NCBI GenBank assembly: GCA_025455015.1
Contig: JALONI010000010.1
Span: 1 to 51,618, forward strand
DNA: 51,618 bases
Source of the DNA: Cyclobacteriaceae bacterium
GTDB taxonomy: Bacteria > Bacteroidota > Bacteroidia > Cytophagales > Cyclobacteriaceae
Reading direction: 5' to 3'
The notes below the pieces were generated by a model, which was not told the DNA's origin, searched no databases, and worked only from the letters and a program-made list of their open reading frames with translations. Position numbers and translations under genes: made by a program. Every line of letters starts with the position of its first letter. Position 1 is the stretch's first letter. Of the stretch, positions 42,142 through 49,896 are shown one piece after another.

Positions 42142-42849
42142 GTGCGCATCTTTGTTTTTTTCACGATCGTGATTGCGTTGGGCAGTTGCGCCCAAGCCTA
42201 CCTGCCCAACGTGCGCAATACCCCCCAATTCCGCGAAGGCGGGGAATTTCAACTGGGCGCTTCCATCGGCACGGGCATTGACGTGCAAACAGCTTATTCG
42301 TTTACCGACCATGTGGCCATGATGGCCAACGGATCGTGGGTGACCAAAAAGGAGGCAGACCACACCCGCCAGCAGCGCTTTGGCGAACTCGGGTTGGGTT
42401 ACTTCAATGCCAACCGGCACATGCGCGTGGAACTGTTTGGCGGCTATGGCCTCGGCACCTCCACACACTCGGCCCAGTACTATTTCTTTTTTGACGATGT
42501 GGGGCAAAAGCAAGTAGTGGCCACAGGTAACTTTCAGCGCTTTTTTATCCAGCCTTCCATCGGCACCAACAACCGCAGGTTTAACATGGCGGCCACCATG
42601 CGTTTTTCCGCGGTGGATTTTACGCGCATGGAAGCCGAAGGGTTTGTGCGTACGCCTCCCGAAAGGCCGCAGCTTTTCATTGAACCCGCGGTGACGGGGC
42701 GTTTTCCGCTTCGCGGAAATATCTACGGATTGTTTCAACTGGGCGTGGGCCTGTCGGCCGATGCCGAATCGTACTTCAAAACCACCCCTCTGCAAGCATC
42801 GGTTGGCATCCAGATCAACACCACCAGCTTGCGCACGCGCGTCTACTGA
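42142..42849 (+). CDS. Outer-membrane or lipid-anchored beta-barrel-like protein, function unknown
   Basis: A 235-residue exported protein starting at GTG. The signal peptide FVFFTIVIALGSC ends in a lipobox-like LGSC, so it may be a lipoprotein. The mature part has the glycine-aromatic alternation of outer-membrane barrels (FQLGASIGTGIDVQTAYSF, RVELFGGYGLGTSTH, FFIQPSIGTNNRRFNMAATM, IYGLFQLGVGLSADAESYF). A lipoprotein signal on a barrel is unusual but seen in some Bacteroidota; alternatively the cysteine is incidental. No family name can be given. It is convergent with mutS2, nine bases apart. Confidence 0.7.
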   Translation: MRIFVFFTIVIALGSCAQAYLPNVRNTPQFREGGEFQLGASIGTGIDVQTAYSFTDHVAMMANGSWVTKKEADHTRQQRFGELGLGYFNANRHMRVELFGGYGLGTSTHSAQYYFFFDDVGQKQVVATGNFQRFFIQPSIGTNNRRFNMAATMRFSAVDFTRMEAEGFVRTPPERPQLFIEPAVTGRFPLRGNIYGLFQLGVGLSADAESYFKTTPLQASVGIQINTTSLRTRVY

Positions 42850-42858
42850 CCTCCACGG

Positions 42859-45225
42859 CTACTTCAACACCACCACGGTGAGGCCATCGCCCCCGCGCTC
42901 CACATGCTCATCGGCCACCGAGGCCACGGCCCGGTTGGCGCGTAAGTAGTCACGTATCACTTTGCGCAGCACGCCTTCCCCCTTGCCATGAAGGATGCGC
43001 AGTTCGCCATGGGCGGATAAGATCGCATCGTCCAAAAAGCGCTCCACAATGGGGATGATTTCATCCACGCGCTTGCCGCGCACATCCAGCGAAGGAGAAA
43101 ACTGGCTGTTACGTTGGATCACGTTGAGCGAGGGCGGGCTTTTGGGTGCCGCGGGCTTGCCGTCACCCGCGCCTACGCGTTCCAGCAACGCCAACTTCAC
43201 GGTGGAGCGCAAATCGCCAAACTGCACCTGCGCCTGAGTGCCTTTGATGGACAGCACCACCCCCGTTACCTCTTGCCCTGCCATGCGCACGCGGTCGCCC
43301 GTAGCAATGGCACCGGCCAGCTTGGGCAGCGGGGTTGGCTTGGTCACGCTCACACGCTCCGACAGTTCTTTGAGCGACTCGCGCACTTTTCTGGTTTCTT
43401 CTTTTTGCGCTTTGTTTTCGCGGATGTGGCGAATGGTTTTTTCGATTTCGCGATTGGTATTTCGCAGCAAGTGCGCAGCTTCCTCCTTCGCCTTGTTCAA
43501 GATGTTTTTCTTGTTGGCTTCCAAATCGCCCGTCAGGGTTTGGTAATGCGCCAGCGTGCGCGCAAGCGCTGTTTCTTTTTGCGCCACCTCGTGCAGGCGT
43601 ACTTGCAACGCGCGTTTTTCTTCTTCCACCTTGAGCATCAACTGTTCCAGGCCGATCAGCTCCTTGCCGATGATGAGTTCGGCTCGGTCAAGGGTATTTT
43701 TTTGAAGACCCGTTTTGCGGGCAATCTCCAGCGCAAACGAACTGCCCGGCTTGCCTATCTCCAGTTGAAAAAGCGGTTCTAGTTTTTCCACATCAAAAAG
43801 CATGGCGCCATTGCGCATGCCGGGTGTTTTGGAGGCAAACACTTTCAGGTTGTAGTAGTGCGTGGTAGCCACGCCCCACACACCTTTTTGCACGAGGGAA
43901 TCCAACACCGCCTCGGCAATGCCACCCCCAAAGTTTGGATCGGTGCCGCCACCCAACTCATCCATGAGCACCAACGCGGTTGCCTGCGCCCGGGCGATAA
44001 AATAGTGCATGTTGCGCAAGTGCGAACTGTAGGTGCTCAAATCATTTTCGATCGATTGCTGATCGCCAATATCGAGAAACAGCGAATCAAAAAAACCCAT
44101 GGTCGAGTCCGGGTGCATGGGCACCAACAGGCCACACTGCAGCATGTATTGCACCAACCCCACCGTTTTGAGACACACGGATTTGCCACCGGCATTGGGG
44201 CCGGAGATGACCAAGAAGCGTTCGCCTGGCGTGAGCGCGATTTCCAACGGCACCACCGTGCGTCTGTCTTTTTTGAAGGCGAGGTAGAGCAGCGGGTGGC
44301 GGGCCGCCCGCCACTGGAGGGCAGGGCCCTCCGCGAGCAGCGGCATAGACGCGTCCAGTTCCAACGCCAACTTAGCCTTGGCGCGGATGGCGTCCATCTG
44401 ACCAAGGAAGTCGAAGGCGTGGCGAAGGTCGGGCAGGTGCTGCTGCACGTGCCGTGTGAGGTCGCGCAAAATGCGGATGATCTCCCTTCGTTCTTCGTGT
44501 TGCAGATCGCGGATTTCGTTGCCGGCCTCAAGTGCCTCGGCCGGCTCCATGAACACCGTTTGGCCCGTGGCCGACTCATCGAGGATAAAGCCGCGCAGCC
44601 TGCGCTTGTGTTCGGCCAAAATGGGAATGGCGGGCCGCCCCTCGCGAATGGTGATGGTGGCGCCCTCGGGCACCCACCCCTCACCCACGGCCTGCCGAAA
44701 CAGGTGGTCTACCAGCTTTCGCACGCGCCCCTCCTCTTCGCGCAAGCGCTTGCGTAGGCGCTGTAACTCCGGGCTGGCGTTGTCTTTCAGTTTACCGGCT
44801 TCATCAAAACGGGTGGCGATGGGCGCCAGAAAAGAAGCCGCCAGGGCAAGCGGTTTTGACAGCCGCGAAAGCATGGGCAACGACTCTTCGCGTTCCAATA
44901 AAAATGTCTGCCAGGCAAAGATGGTTTGCACGGAGAGCAGCAACCGCTGAAAAGCCTCTTCTTCCAGAAAGGCATTGTCGATTTCGGCCAGCGCAAAAAA
45001 CTCAGCCGGATCGTGGTAGTGGCTTTGAGGGTAGCTCTCGGCCCGCTCAATCAGCGACTTGAACTCCATCCCTTGGCGCAATTTTGCCTCGATGGCACCC
45101 CGATCGGTGTCAAAGGCCATGCGTGCGATTTCGGCCTGGCCCATGGGGCTGAGGCAGGCGGTGGTGAGCCGAAGCCGGAGTTGATCAAACCCGAGCCGCT
45201 GTTCAAAATCGGCCGGAAAGATCAT
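42859..45225 (-). CDS. mutS2: Endonuclease MutS2
   Basis: A 788-residue MutS2 protein. It has no mismatch-recognition domain; it starts with the MutS core and clamp, then the ATPase with Walker A GPNAGGKS near residue 340 and the DELGGGTDPNFGG Walker B/signature region. A long coiled coil follows (about 520-640). The C-terminal Smr nuclease domain (about 715-788) carries LDVRGKRVDE and LRILHGKGEGVLR. MutS2 suppresses recombination and, in some bacteria, acts on collided ribosomes. Its start overlaps the end of the DUF4296 gene by four bases, so the two are translationally coupled. Confidence 0.95.
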   Translation of the reverse strand: MIFPADFEQRLGFDQLRLRLTTACLSPMGQAEIARMAFDTDRGAIEAKLRQGMEFKSLIERAESYPQSHYHDPAEFFALAEIDNAFLEEEAFQRLLLSVQTIFAWQTFLLEREESLPMLSRLSKPLALAASFLAPIATRFDEAGKLKDNASPELQRLRKRLREEEGRVRKLVDHLFRQAVGEGWVPEGATITIREGRPAIPILAEHKRRLRGFILDESATGQTVFMEPAEALEAGNEIRDLQHEERREIIRILRDLTRHVQQHLPDLRHAFDFLGQMDAIRAKAKLALELDASMPLLAEGPALQWRAARHPLLYLAFKKDRRTVVPLEIALTPGERFLVISGPNAGGKSVCLKTVGLVQYMLQCGLLVPMHPDSTMGFFDSLFLDIGDQQSIENDLSTYSSHLRNMHYFIARAQATALVLMDELGGGTDPNFGGGIAEAVLDSLVQKGVWGVATTHYYNLKVFASKTPGMRNGAMLFDVEKLEPLFQLEIGKPGSSFALEIARKTGLQKNTLDRAELIIGKELIGLEQLMLKVEEEKRALQVRLHEVAQKETALARTLAHYQTLTGDLEANKKNILNKAKEEAAHLLRNTNREIEKTIRHIRENKAQKEETRKVRESLKELSERVSVTKPTPLPKLAGAIATGDRVRMAGQEVTGVVLSIKGTQAQVQFGDLRSTVKLALLERVGAGDGKPAAPKSPPSLNVIQRNSQFSPSLDVRGKRVDEIIPIVERFLDDAILSAHGELRILHGKGEGVLRKVIRDYLRANRAVASVADEHVERGGDGLTVVVLK

Positions 45226-45632
45226 TGCGCAGGCGCGGCAGGCGTTTGGTTGTTGATCTTCTGCTCGCGCAAACTGAGGGAGTCAATGACGGCATCGTAG
45301 ATTTTTTCCAGTTGGGTGGGATGATCCAGGTAATACTTGTAGGACGTTAATAATGTAGTGTCCGACAGGTTTTGTTCGGCCAACCATTTTTGTTCAAACG
45401 GAATAAAATATTGCATGGCCGAGTCTTGCTGCCAGCCTGTGTTTCGCAGTTTTGCTTCGGCCAGGTACAGGTCGATGATGGCGCGGGTCATCGCTTCTTC
45501 CGACAAGATATGCGCGGGACGTCCTTGTGGCTTGCAAGACATTGCAAATCCCACCAGCACGATTGCCACCCACAAGAAATAGGGGCCGCGTTTTCGGACG
45601 GTGCACTTGATAAAGAAGGATCGAGACAACAT
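45222..45632 (-). CDS. DUF4296 domain lipoprotein
   Basis: A 136-residue protein with an N-terminal membrane segment (YFLWVAIVLVGFAMSC) ending in a lipobox-like cysteine, followed by the DUF4296 domain: ILSEEAMTRAIIDLYLAEAKL, then YFIPFEQKWLAEQNLSDTTLLTSYKYYLDHPTQLEKIYDAVIDSL. This Bacteroidota family has no known function; the helical repeats suggest a small periplasmic bundle. It overlaps mutS2 by four bases (ATGA). The pairing of a lipoprotein with a DNA-repair gene is probably just operon sharing. Divergent from the DUF58 gene, 80 bases apart. Confidence 0.85.
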   Translation of the reverse strand: MLSRSFFIKCTVRKRGPYFLWVAIVLVGFAMSCKPQGRPAHILSEEAMTRAIIDLYLAEAKLRNTGWQQDSAMQYFIPFEQKWLAEQNLSDTTLLTSYKYYLDHPTQLEKIYDAVIDSLSLREQKINNQTPAAPAQ

Positions 45633-45680
45633 GGTACTAGCTTCTACGTTAAAAAGAACGTGAAAATAGCATATTTGGGC

Positions 45681-45688
45681 TAATTTTG
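45681..45688 (+). promoter_or_regulatory. -7 box of the DUF58/BatA-like operon
   Basis: TAATTTTG is an exact -7 consensus match 24 bases before the GTG at 45713. No -33 TTG at the expected distance. Confidence 0.5.
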
Positions 45689-45712
45689 AAGCAGCTCTAG
45701 CAACGACTTTAC

Positions 45713-46591
45713 GTGAAAGAACTACTTAAGAAGCTGCGCAGGTACGAAATACAAATTCGCAAGGCCATCAACAGCCAAATGCAGGGCGACTTCCACTCGA
45801 TCTTCAAGGGCTCGGGCCTGGAGTTTGACGATGTGCGGCCCTACCAGTATGGTGATGACATCCGTACCATCGACTGGAACGTATCGGCCAAAGGCCATGG
45901 CACGTTTGTCAAAACCTTCCGCGAAGAAAAAGAGCAGACCATCTTTTTTATCCTCGATGTGAGCGCGTCCCAAAACATCGGCTCGCTGGGACGAACCAAA
46001 GCCGACATCGGCAAAGAGATATGCGGGGTGTTGGCCCTGTCGGGCGCCAAAGAAAGCAGCCAGATCGGGTTGATCTGCTATTCGGACGAGCGCGAAAAGT
46101 TTATTACGCCCGCCAAGGGCATGGCGCAGGCGTACGAGATCGTGCACTCGATCGTCCACCTGGTGCCCAAATCCACCCGTACGAGCCTCAAAAAGATGAT
46201 CACCTTTGCGCTCAACGCCATCAAGCGAAGAAGCGTGATCGTCCTTATCTCTGACTTTATTGACGAAGGCTACGAGCACGAGTTGAAGTCGTTGGCACGC
46301 AAGCACGACCTGGTCATCATCCAAATCAACGATAAACGCGAGACGCAACTGCCCAAGCTGGGCATCATACCTGTGCGCGACAACGAAACGGGCAAAACGA
46401 TTTGGGTGAACACCTCGTTGGGGGGCTTTCGCAACACCATCCGCCAGCACCACCAGCAGCGCCAGGAGTCGCTCGCCCAGTTTAGCCGCAAGCATCAGAT
46501 CAATTTTATTCACATTGGCACAGACGAGGACTACGTACCGCGCCTGCTGAAGTTATTCAACGTTCGAAACAAAACCGTGAAGCGTGTATAG
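45713..46591 (+). CDS. DUF58 domain protein (VWA-like)
   Basis: A 292-residue cytoplasmic protein starting at GTG. It has the DUF58 hallmark VRPYQYGDDIRTIDWNVSAK (about residues 41-60) and a VWA-like metal-site motif DVSAS (D82, S84, S86). DUF58 proteins usually work with a MoxR-type AAA ATPase and membrane VWA proteins in assembling or checking other proteins, as in the Bat (aerotolerance) operon of Bacteroides. Here no MoxR gene is adjacent. The next two genes overlap it end to end, giving a compact three-gene cluster. Confidence 0.9.
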   Translation: MKELLKKLRRYEIQIRKAINSQMQGDFHSIFKGSGLEFDDVRPYQYGDDIRTIDWNVSAKGHGTFVKTFREEKEQTIFFILDVSASQNIGSLGRTKADIGKEICGVLALSGAKESSQIGLICYSDEREKFITPAKGMAQAYEIVHSIVHLVPKSTRTSLKKMITFALNAIKRRSVIVLISDFIDEGYEHELKSLARKHDLVIIQINDKRETQLPKLGIIPVRDNETGKTIWVNTSLGGFRNTIRQHHQQRQESLAQFSRKHQINFIHIGTDEDYVPRLLKLFNVRNKTVKRV

Positions 46592-47480
46592 GTGGGCCAT
46601 TATCGGGTTGGGTTGTCTGCTGTCGGGCCTCGCGTGGGCGCAGCCTGTGCGCGTGAGCGGCCGCTTCGAACGGGACACCCTCAAAGTGGGCGAGCCGGTA
46701 GTGTTCACATTGACGGCCTCCTACCCGGCCACGGAGTTGCTGCTCTTCCCCGACAGCGCGTTTGCGTTTGCGCCCTTTGAGCTAGTCCGAAAGCAAACCT
46801 ACCCCACACATCTACAGAACGGCCGCCTGCACGACAGTGTGGAGTACGTGCTTCGCACCTTCGCCATGGACTCCACCCAGTCGCTGGCCTTGCCTGTGTT
46901 TCAAGTGATCCCGGGCGATTGTGTACAACACACCGCTGCCCGCGATGCAGTCGCCTTGTCGTTTGTGGTGCGCAGTTTGCCCGACTCGCTGGCCCCGGCC
47001 CAACTGCCGGTGAAAATCACGGCTGATTATCTGCCGATCAAAAAACGACTCAACTATCCGCTATGGGGGCTGGTGGGCTTTGGAGCCTTGGTGCTGGCGG
47101 GTGCTGCCACGTTGTTCTTTGGGCGCCCGCTGTGGCGGTGGTTAGAAGAGCGCAAGTGGCAACGCAGGCATCGGCTGTTTGTGCAGCAATTTGGCGAAGC
47201 CCAGCAAAAACACCTGGCAGCCGCCTCGCCCGTGGGGGTGGAATCCGCCCTGCGGGTGTGGAAGCAATACGTAGAACAACTGACGGGCAAGCCCTACACC
47301 ACGCTGACCACGCGCGAGGTGCTGGGGCTGGGCGATGAGGAATTGCGCGAGCCGCTCATGCAACTGGACCGCATGATCTACAGCGGCCGGGCCGTGGCCG
47401 AAAGTCAACCTTTTGAGCAACTGCGCACGTATGCCGAGCGCACCTATCATCAAAAACTCGAAGACGTGAGACATGGATAG
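46584..47480 (+). CDS. Membrane-anchored protein of the Bat-like cluster, function unknown
   Basis: A 298-residue protein starting at GTG. A signal peptide or anchor lies at residues 3-19 (GLGCLLSGLAWA), then a periplasmic beta-rich domain (about 20-150; RFERDTLKVGEPVVFTLTA is Ig-like), one membrane segment at about 158-180 (LVGFGALVLAGAATLFF) and a cytoplasmic helical tail with basic residues. This plan, a periplasmic beta domain, one membrane segment and a cytoplasmic tail, fits the BatD/DUF4381-type components found between DUF58 and VWA genes. It overlaps both neighbours by eight bases. Confidence 0.75.
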   Translation: MYRWAIIGLGCLLSGLAWAQPVRVSGRFERDTLKVGEPVVFTLTASYPATELLLFPDSAFAFAPFELVRKQTYPTHLQNGRLHDSVEYVLRTFAMDSTQSLALPVFQVIPGDCVQHTAARDAVALSFVVRSLPDSLAPAQLPVKITADYLPIKKRLNYPLWGLVGFGALVLAGAATLFFGRPLWRWLEERKWQRRHRLFVQQFGEAQQKHLAAASPVGVESALRVWKQYVEQLTGKPYTTLTTREVLGLGDEELREPLMQLDRMIYSGRAVAESQPFEQLRTYAERTYHQKLEDVRHG

Positions 47481-48507
47481 CAGCGCATGGTCATGGGAAT
47501 GGTTTACGCCTACCGTGTGGCAATCCTTCACGTGGGCAAACCCTTATTTTCTGGATGCCCTTTGGGGTGTGCCGCTGGTGTTGGCGTGCGTGTGGCTGCT
47601 GCGCTACCTGTTCAGCCAAAAACTGCCCATCGCGGTGGTCAAAAGCGATATCCACACTTCGGCCCTCACCTACTTGCGCTTGCTCCCATCGCTGGTGCTC
47701 GCGTTGGTGGTGGCCCTGGTGCTGCTGGCGCTGGCCCGCCCGCAGCGCACCAACGAGCGTGCCGAGCAGTGGACGGAGGGTATTGACATCATGATTGCCT
47801 TGGACATTTCGCAGTCGATGCAAATCGAAGACTTCCAGCCCAACCGGCTCACCGCGGCCAAAGAAGTAGCCCGCCAGTTCATTGCCGGCCGCATGCAAGA
47901 CCGCATCGGCATTGTGGTTTTTTCGGGCGATGCGTTTTCGCTGTCGCCCTTAACCACGGACTACGAACTCCTGTACGCGTACCTGGACGAAATCAGCTTT
48001 GACATGATTGAAAGCCGCGGCACGGCCATTGGCAGTGCGCTGGCGGTGGTGATCAACCGCATGCGCGAGTCGCGCTCGCAATCAAAGGTCTGCATCTTGC
48101 TTAGCGATGGCGACAGCAACGCGGGCAACATCGATCCCATTACCGCGGCCGAGCTGGCGGCCGCCTACAACATCAAACTGTACACGATCATCGTGGGCAA
48201 GGAAGGGCTGGTGCCGTTTGGCAAGGACTTCTTTGGACGGCCCAGCATGGTGGAAAACACCGTGGATGAAACGACTATGAGGCGCATTGCCCAACTTGGC
48301 CAGGGCGAGTTCTTCCGCGCCACGGATCAAGCCGCGTTGGAAAACGTGTTTGCGCGCATCAACCAATATGAAAAAGCCGAGATCAAAGAAACGCGCTACA
48401 AAAACATCAGCGACTACTACCACATCTACCTGCAGTGGGCCATGGTGCTGTTTGTGGGATGGCTTTTGCTCAAATCCACGTTTCTGAATAACCTCCTGCT
48501 CGATTAA
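47473..48507 (+). CDS. batA: VWA domain membrane protein, BatA-like
   Basis: A 344-residue inner-membrane protein with two N-terminal membrane segments (about 31-47 and 68-88), a von Willebrand A domain with metal site DISQS (D111, S113, S115) and the threonine and aspartate of the site further on (RGTAIGSALAV, LLSDGDSNAG), and a C-terminal membrane segment (about 320-338). Architecture and sequence fit BatA of the Bacteroides aerotolerance cluster, which was linked to oxidative stress survival. No batB or TPR batC follows; the next gene is on the other strand and overlaps its stop codon by three bases. Confidence 0.85.
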   Translation: MDSSAWSWEWFTPTVWQSFTWANPYFLDALWGVPLVLACVWLLRYLFSQKLPIAVVKSDIHTSALTYLRLLPSLVLALVVALVLLALARPQRTNERAEQWTEGIDIMIALDISQSMQIEDFQPNRLTAAKEVARQFIAGRMQDRIGIVVFSGDAFSLSPLTTDYELLYAYLDEISFDMIESRGTAIGSALAVVINRMRESRSQSKVCILLSDGDSNAGNIDPITAAELAAAYNIKLYTIIVGKEGLVPFGKDFFGRPSMVENTVDETTMRRIAQLGQGEFFRATDQAALENVFARINQYEKAEIKETRYKNISDYYHIYLQWAMVLFVGWLLLKSTFLNNLLLD

Positions 48508-48821
48508 CGCTCGCGCTCCTGCTTTTGCAGGGCCTGGTACTGCTGTCCAAAAACCGCCATGGATTCGATCAGCGGCAAGGTCAGGTTTCCCTTGGCCGTG
48601 AGCCGATAGGTCTGGTCTACTTTTTCGACCAACTCGTGTAAGGCCAGGTGGCGTAACTCCTGCGTCAGCATTTTCTCGCTGATTTCTGGGATGGCCTGTG
48701 CCAGATCGCCAAAGCGCCTGGGCTGGCTGCGCAACTGCTGGATGATGAGCAGGCGCCACTTACCCCCCACCAGCTCTAACGTGGTACGGATAGGACAGCG
48801 CGGGTGCAGGGTGTCGTGCAT
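48504..48821 (-). CDS. HxlR family winged-helix transcriptional regulator
   Basis: A 105-residue regulator of the HxlR type. The family core is clear: C-x-I near the start (RCPIRTTLELVGGKWRLLIIQQL), then RRFGDLAQAIPEISEKMLTQELRHLALHELV as recognition helix and wing, and YRLTAKGNLTLPLIESMAVFG. HxlR proteins often sense aldehydes, oxidants or electrophiles through the N-terminal cysteine and control a divergent oxidoreductase gene. The divergent NAD(P)-binding gene 60-80 bases away is the obvious candidate. Its own stop codon overlaps that of the batA-like gene. Confidence 0.92.
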   Translation of the reverse strand: MHDTLHPRCPIRTTLELVGGKWRLLIIQQLRSQPRRFGDLAQAIPEISEKMLTQELRHLALHELVEKVDQTYRLTAKGNLTLPLIESMAVFGQQYQALQKQERER

Positions 48822-48873
48822 GGGGTTTTGGGGGACTTACCTTTTGGTGCGTAGCCGATGCGATGCTTTCCAC

Positions 48874-48881
48874 TTCTTTTG
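48874..48881 (+). promoter_or_regulatory. Possible -7 box of the NAD(P)-binding protein gene
   Basis: TTCTTTTG matches the -7 consensus at 7 of 8 positions. It ends one base before the ATG at 48883 and 22 bases before the ATG at 48904, favouring the latter start. The space between here and the HxlR start at 48821 is where the regulator would bind. Confidence 0.35.
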
Positions 48882-48903
48882 CATGATGAATAACAACCAG
48901 AAA

Positions 48904-49536
48904 ATGAAAAAGATTGCATTGTTTGGAGGTTCCGGCCAAACCGGCCGCCACGTGGTGGAGAAATTGCTGCGGCAGGGACATGCCGTAAAGGCCCTCGCGC
49001 GCGACCCGCAGAAGATACCCACCACCCATGCCTTGCTGGAGCGCCTACAGGGTGATGTGTTGGACGTGTCCGCGGTGGAAAAAACGGTGTCGGGGTGCGA
49101 TGCCGTGGTGAGCGTGTTTGGCCATGTGAAGGGCTCGCCCGCGTGGCTGCAGACCGAGGGAACAAAAAACATTTTGCGCGCCATGGAAAAGCAGGGCATC
49201 CGAAAGATCATCAGCCTGTCGGGTGGGGGGCTGCCCTATGAGAAGGACGAACCCAAGCTGGCTGACAAAATCATCCGCACCATCATGAAGGTGGCGGTGC
49301 CGAAAATATTGGACGATGCAGTAGCCCATGCCGAGGCATTGAAGCAGAGCCAGGCCGAGTGGGTGATTGTGCGCGGCCCGCGGCTGACCAACGATGCACC
49401 CCGCGGCACCTACCGCATCGGCTGGGTAGGGGTGAATGCCAGCACCAAAATAGCGCGGCCCGACCTGGCCGACTTTATCATCACCCAGCTTGACGACAAC
49501 CGCTTTGTGCGGCAGATGCCGTTTGTGAGCTACTAG
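48904..49536 (+). CDS. NAD(P)-binding protein, atypical short-chain dehydrogenase type
   Basis: A 210-residue protein with the NAD(P)-binding Rossmann motif ALFGGSGQTGRHVVEKLLRQGH at its start, where G-x-x-G-x-x-G is seen. ALARDPQKI follows, then the LQGDVLD acidic step, VVSVFGH, and RKIISLSGGG near the active site. It is the NAD(P)H-binding atypical SDR type also seen in NmrA-like and biliverdin-reductase-B-like proteins. The substrate is unknown. Start at 48904 is preferred over ATGs at 48883 and 48886. Divergent from an HxlR regulator that may control it. A strong terminator follows. Confidence 0.88.
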   Translation: MKKIALFGGSGQTGRHVVEKLLRQGHAVKALARDPQKIPTTHALLERLQGDVLDVSAVEKTVSGCDAVVSVFGHVKGSPAWLQTEGTKNILRAMEKQGIRKIISLSGGGLPYEKDEPKLADKIIRTIMKVAVPKILDDAVAHAEALKQSQAEWVIVRGPRLTNDAPRGTYRIGWVGVNASTKIARPDLADFIITQLDDNRFVRQMPFVSY

Positions 49537-49554
49537 GGCTTCTCTGAAACACGG

Positions 49555-49601
49555 TGCGCCTGTCGCTTCGGTTGAAGCGGCAGACGCATTTTTCATTTTT
49601 T
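49555..49601 (+). terminator. Rho-independent terminator after the NAD(P)-binding protein gene
   Basis: A 10-base stem (49560-49569 with 49574-49583) closes a GGTT loop; four more pairs (49555-49558 with 49585-49588) continue across one mismatch. A T-run starts at 49589 and a second T-run follows. Confidence 0.88.
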
Positions 49602-49870
49602 GGAACTGCTTTGCGCGAGGTTCGCATATCCCAGCATTTTTAGGCGGTTTTTAACGCTTAGATTACTATTTGGTTTCGGCACCTGGGACAAGATGCAGCT
49701 TCAAAGGCTGCGGCCACCATAAACATGGATCGTTCGCACAACCTAAAATTCCCGGCTATGGAATTCGAAGTAAACTGTTTGAGACTTGCTCATGCTGGAC
49801 AATCCGTTTTGAAAAACCGGCCTCTCACGACCTCACCCGGTCGCCCATACCCGCCCAACGGGATATTTAG
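49602..49870. other. Intergenic stretch without recognisable gene
   Basis: About 270 bases between the terminator at 49555-49601 and the fabD promoter. No reading frame here resembles a known protein. Two small inverted repeats are seen: GCAGC/GCTGC (loop of seven bases, near 49696-49712) and ACCGG/CCGGT (near 49816-49841). A non-coding RNA or long regulatory region is possible but unsupported. Confidence 0.4.
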
Positions 49871-49878
49871 TATGTTTG
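49871..49878 (+). promoter_or_regulatory. -7 box of fabD
   Basis: TATGTTTG is an exact -7 consensus match 18 bases before the fabD ATG. No -33 TTG at the expected distance. Confidence 0.55.
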
Positions 49879-49896
49879 CCGCCTTAACCCTTTCAC

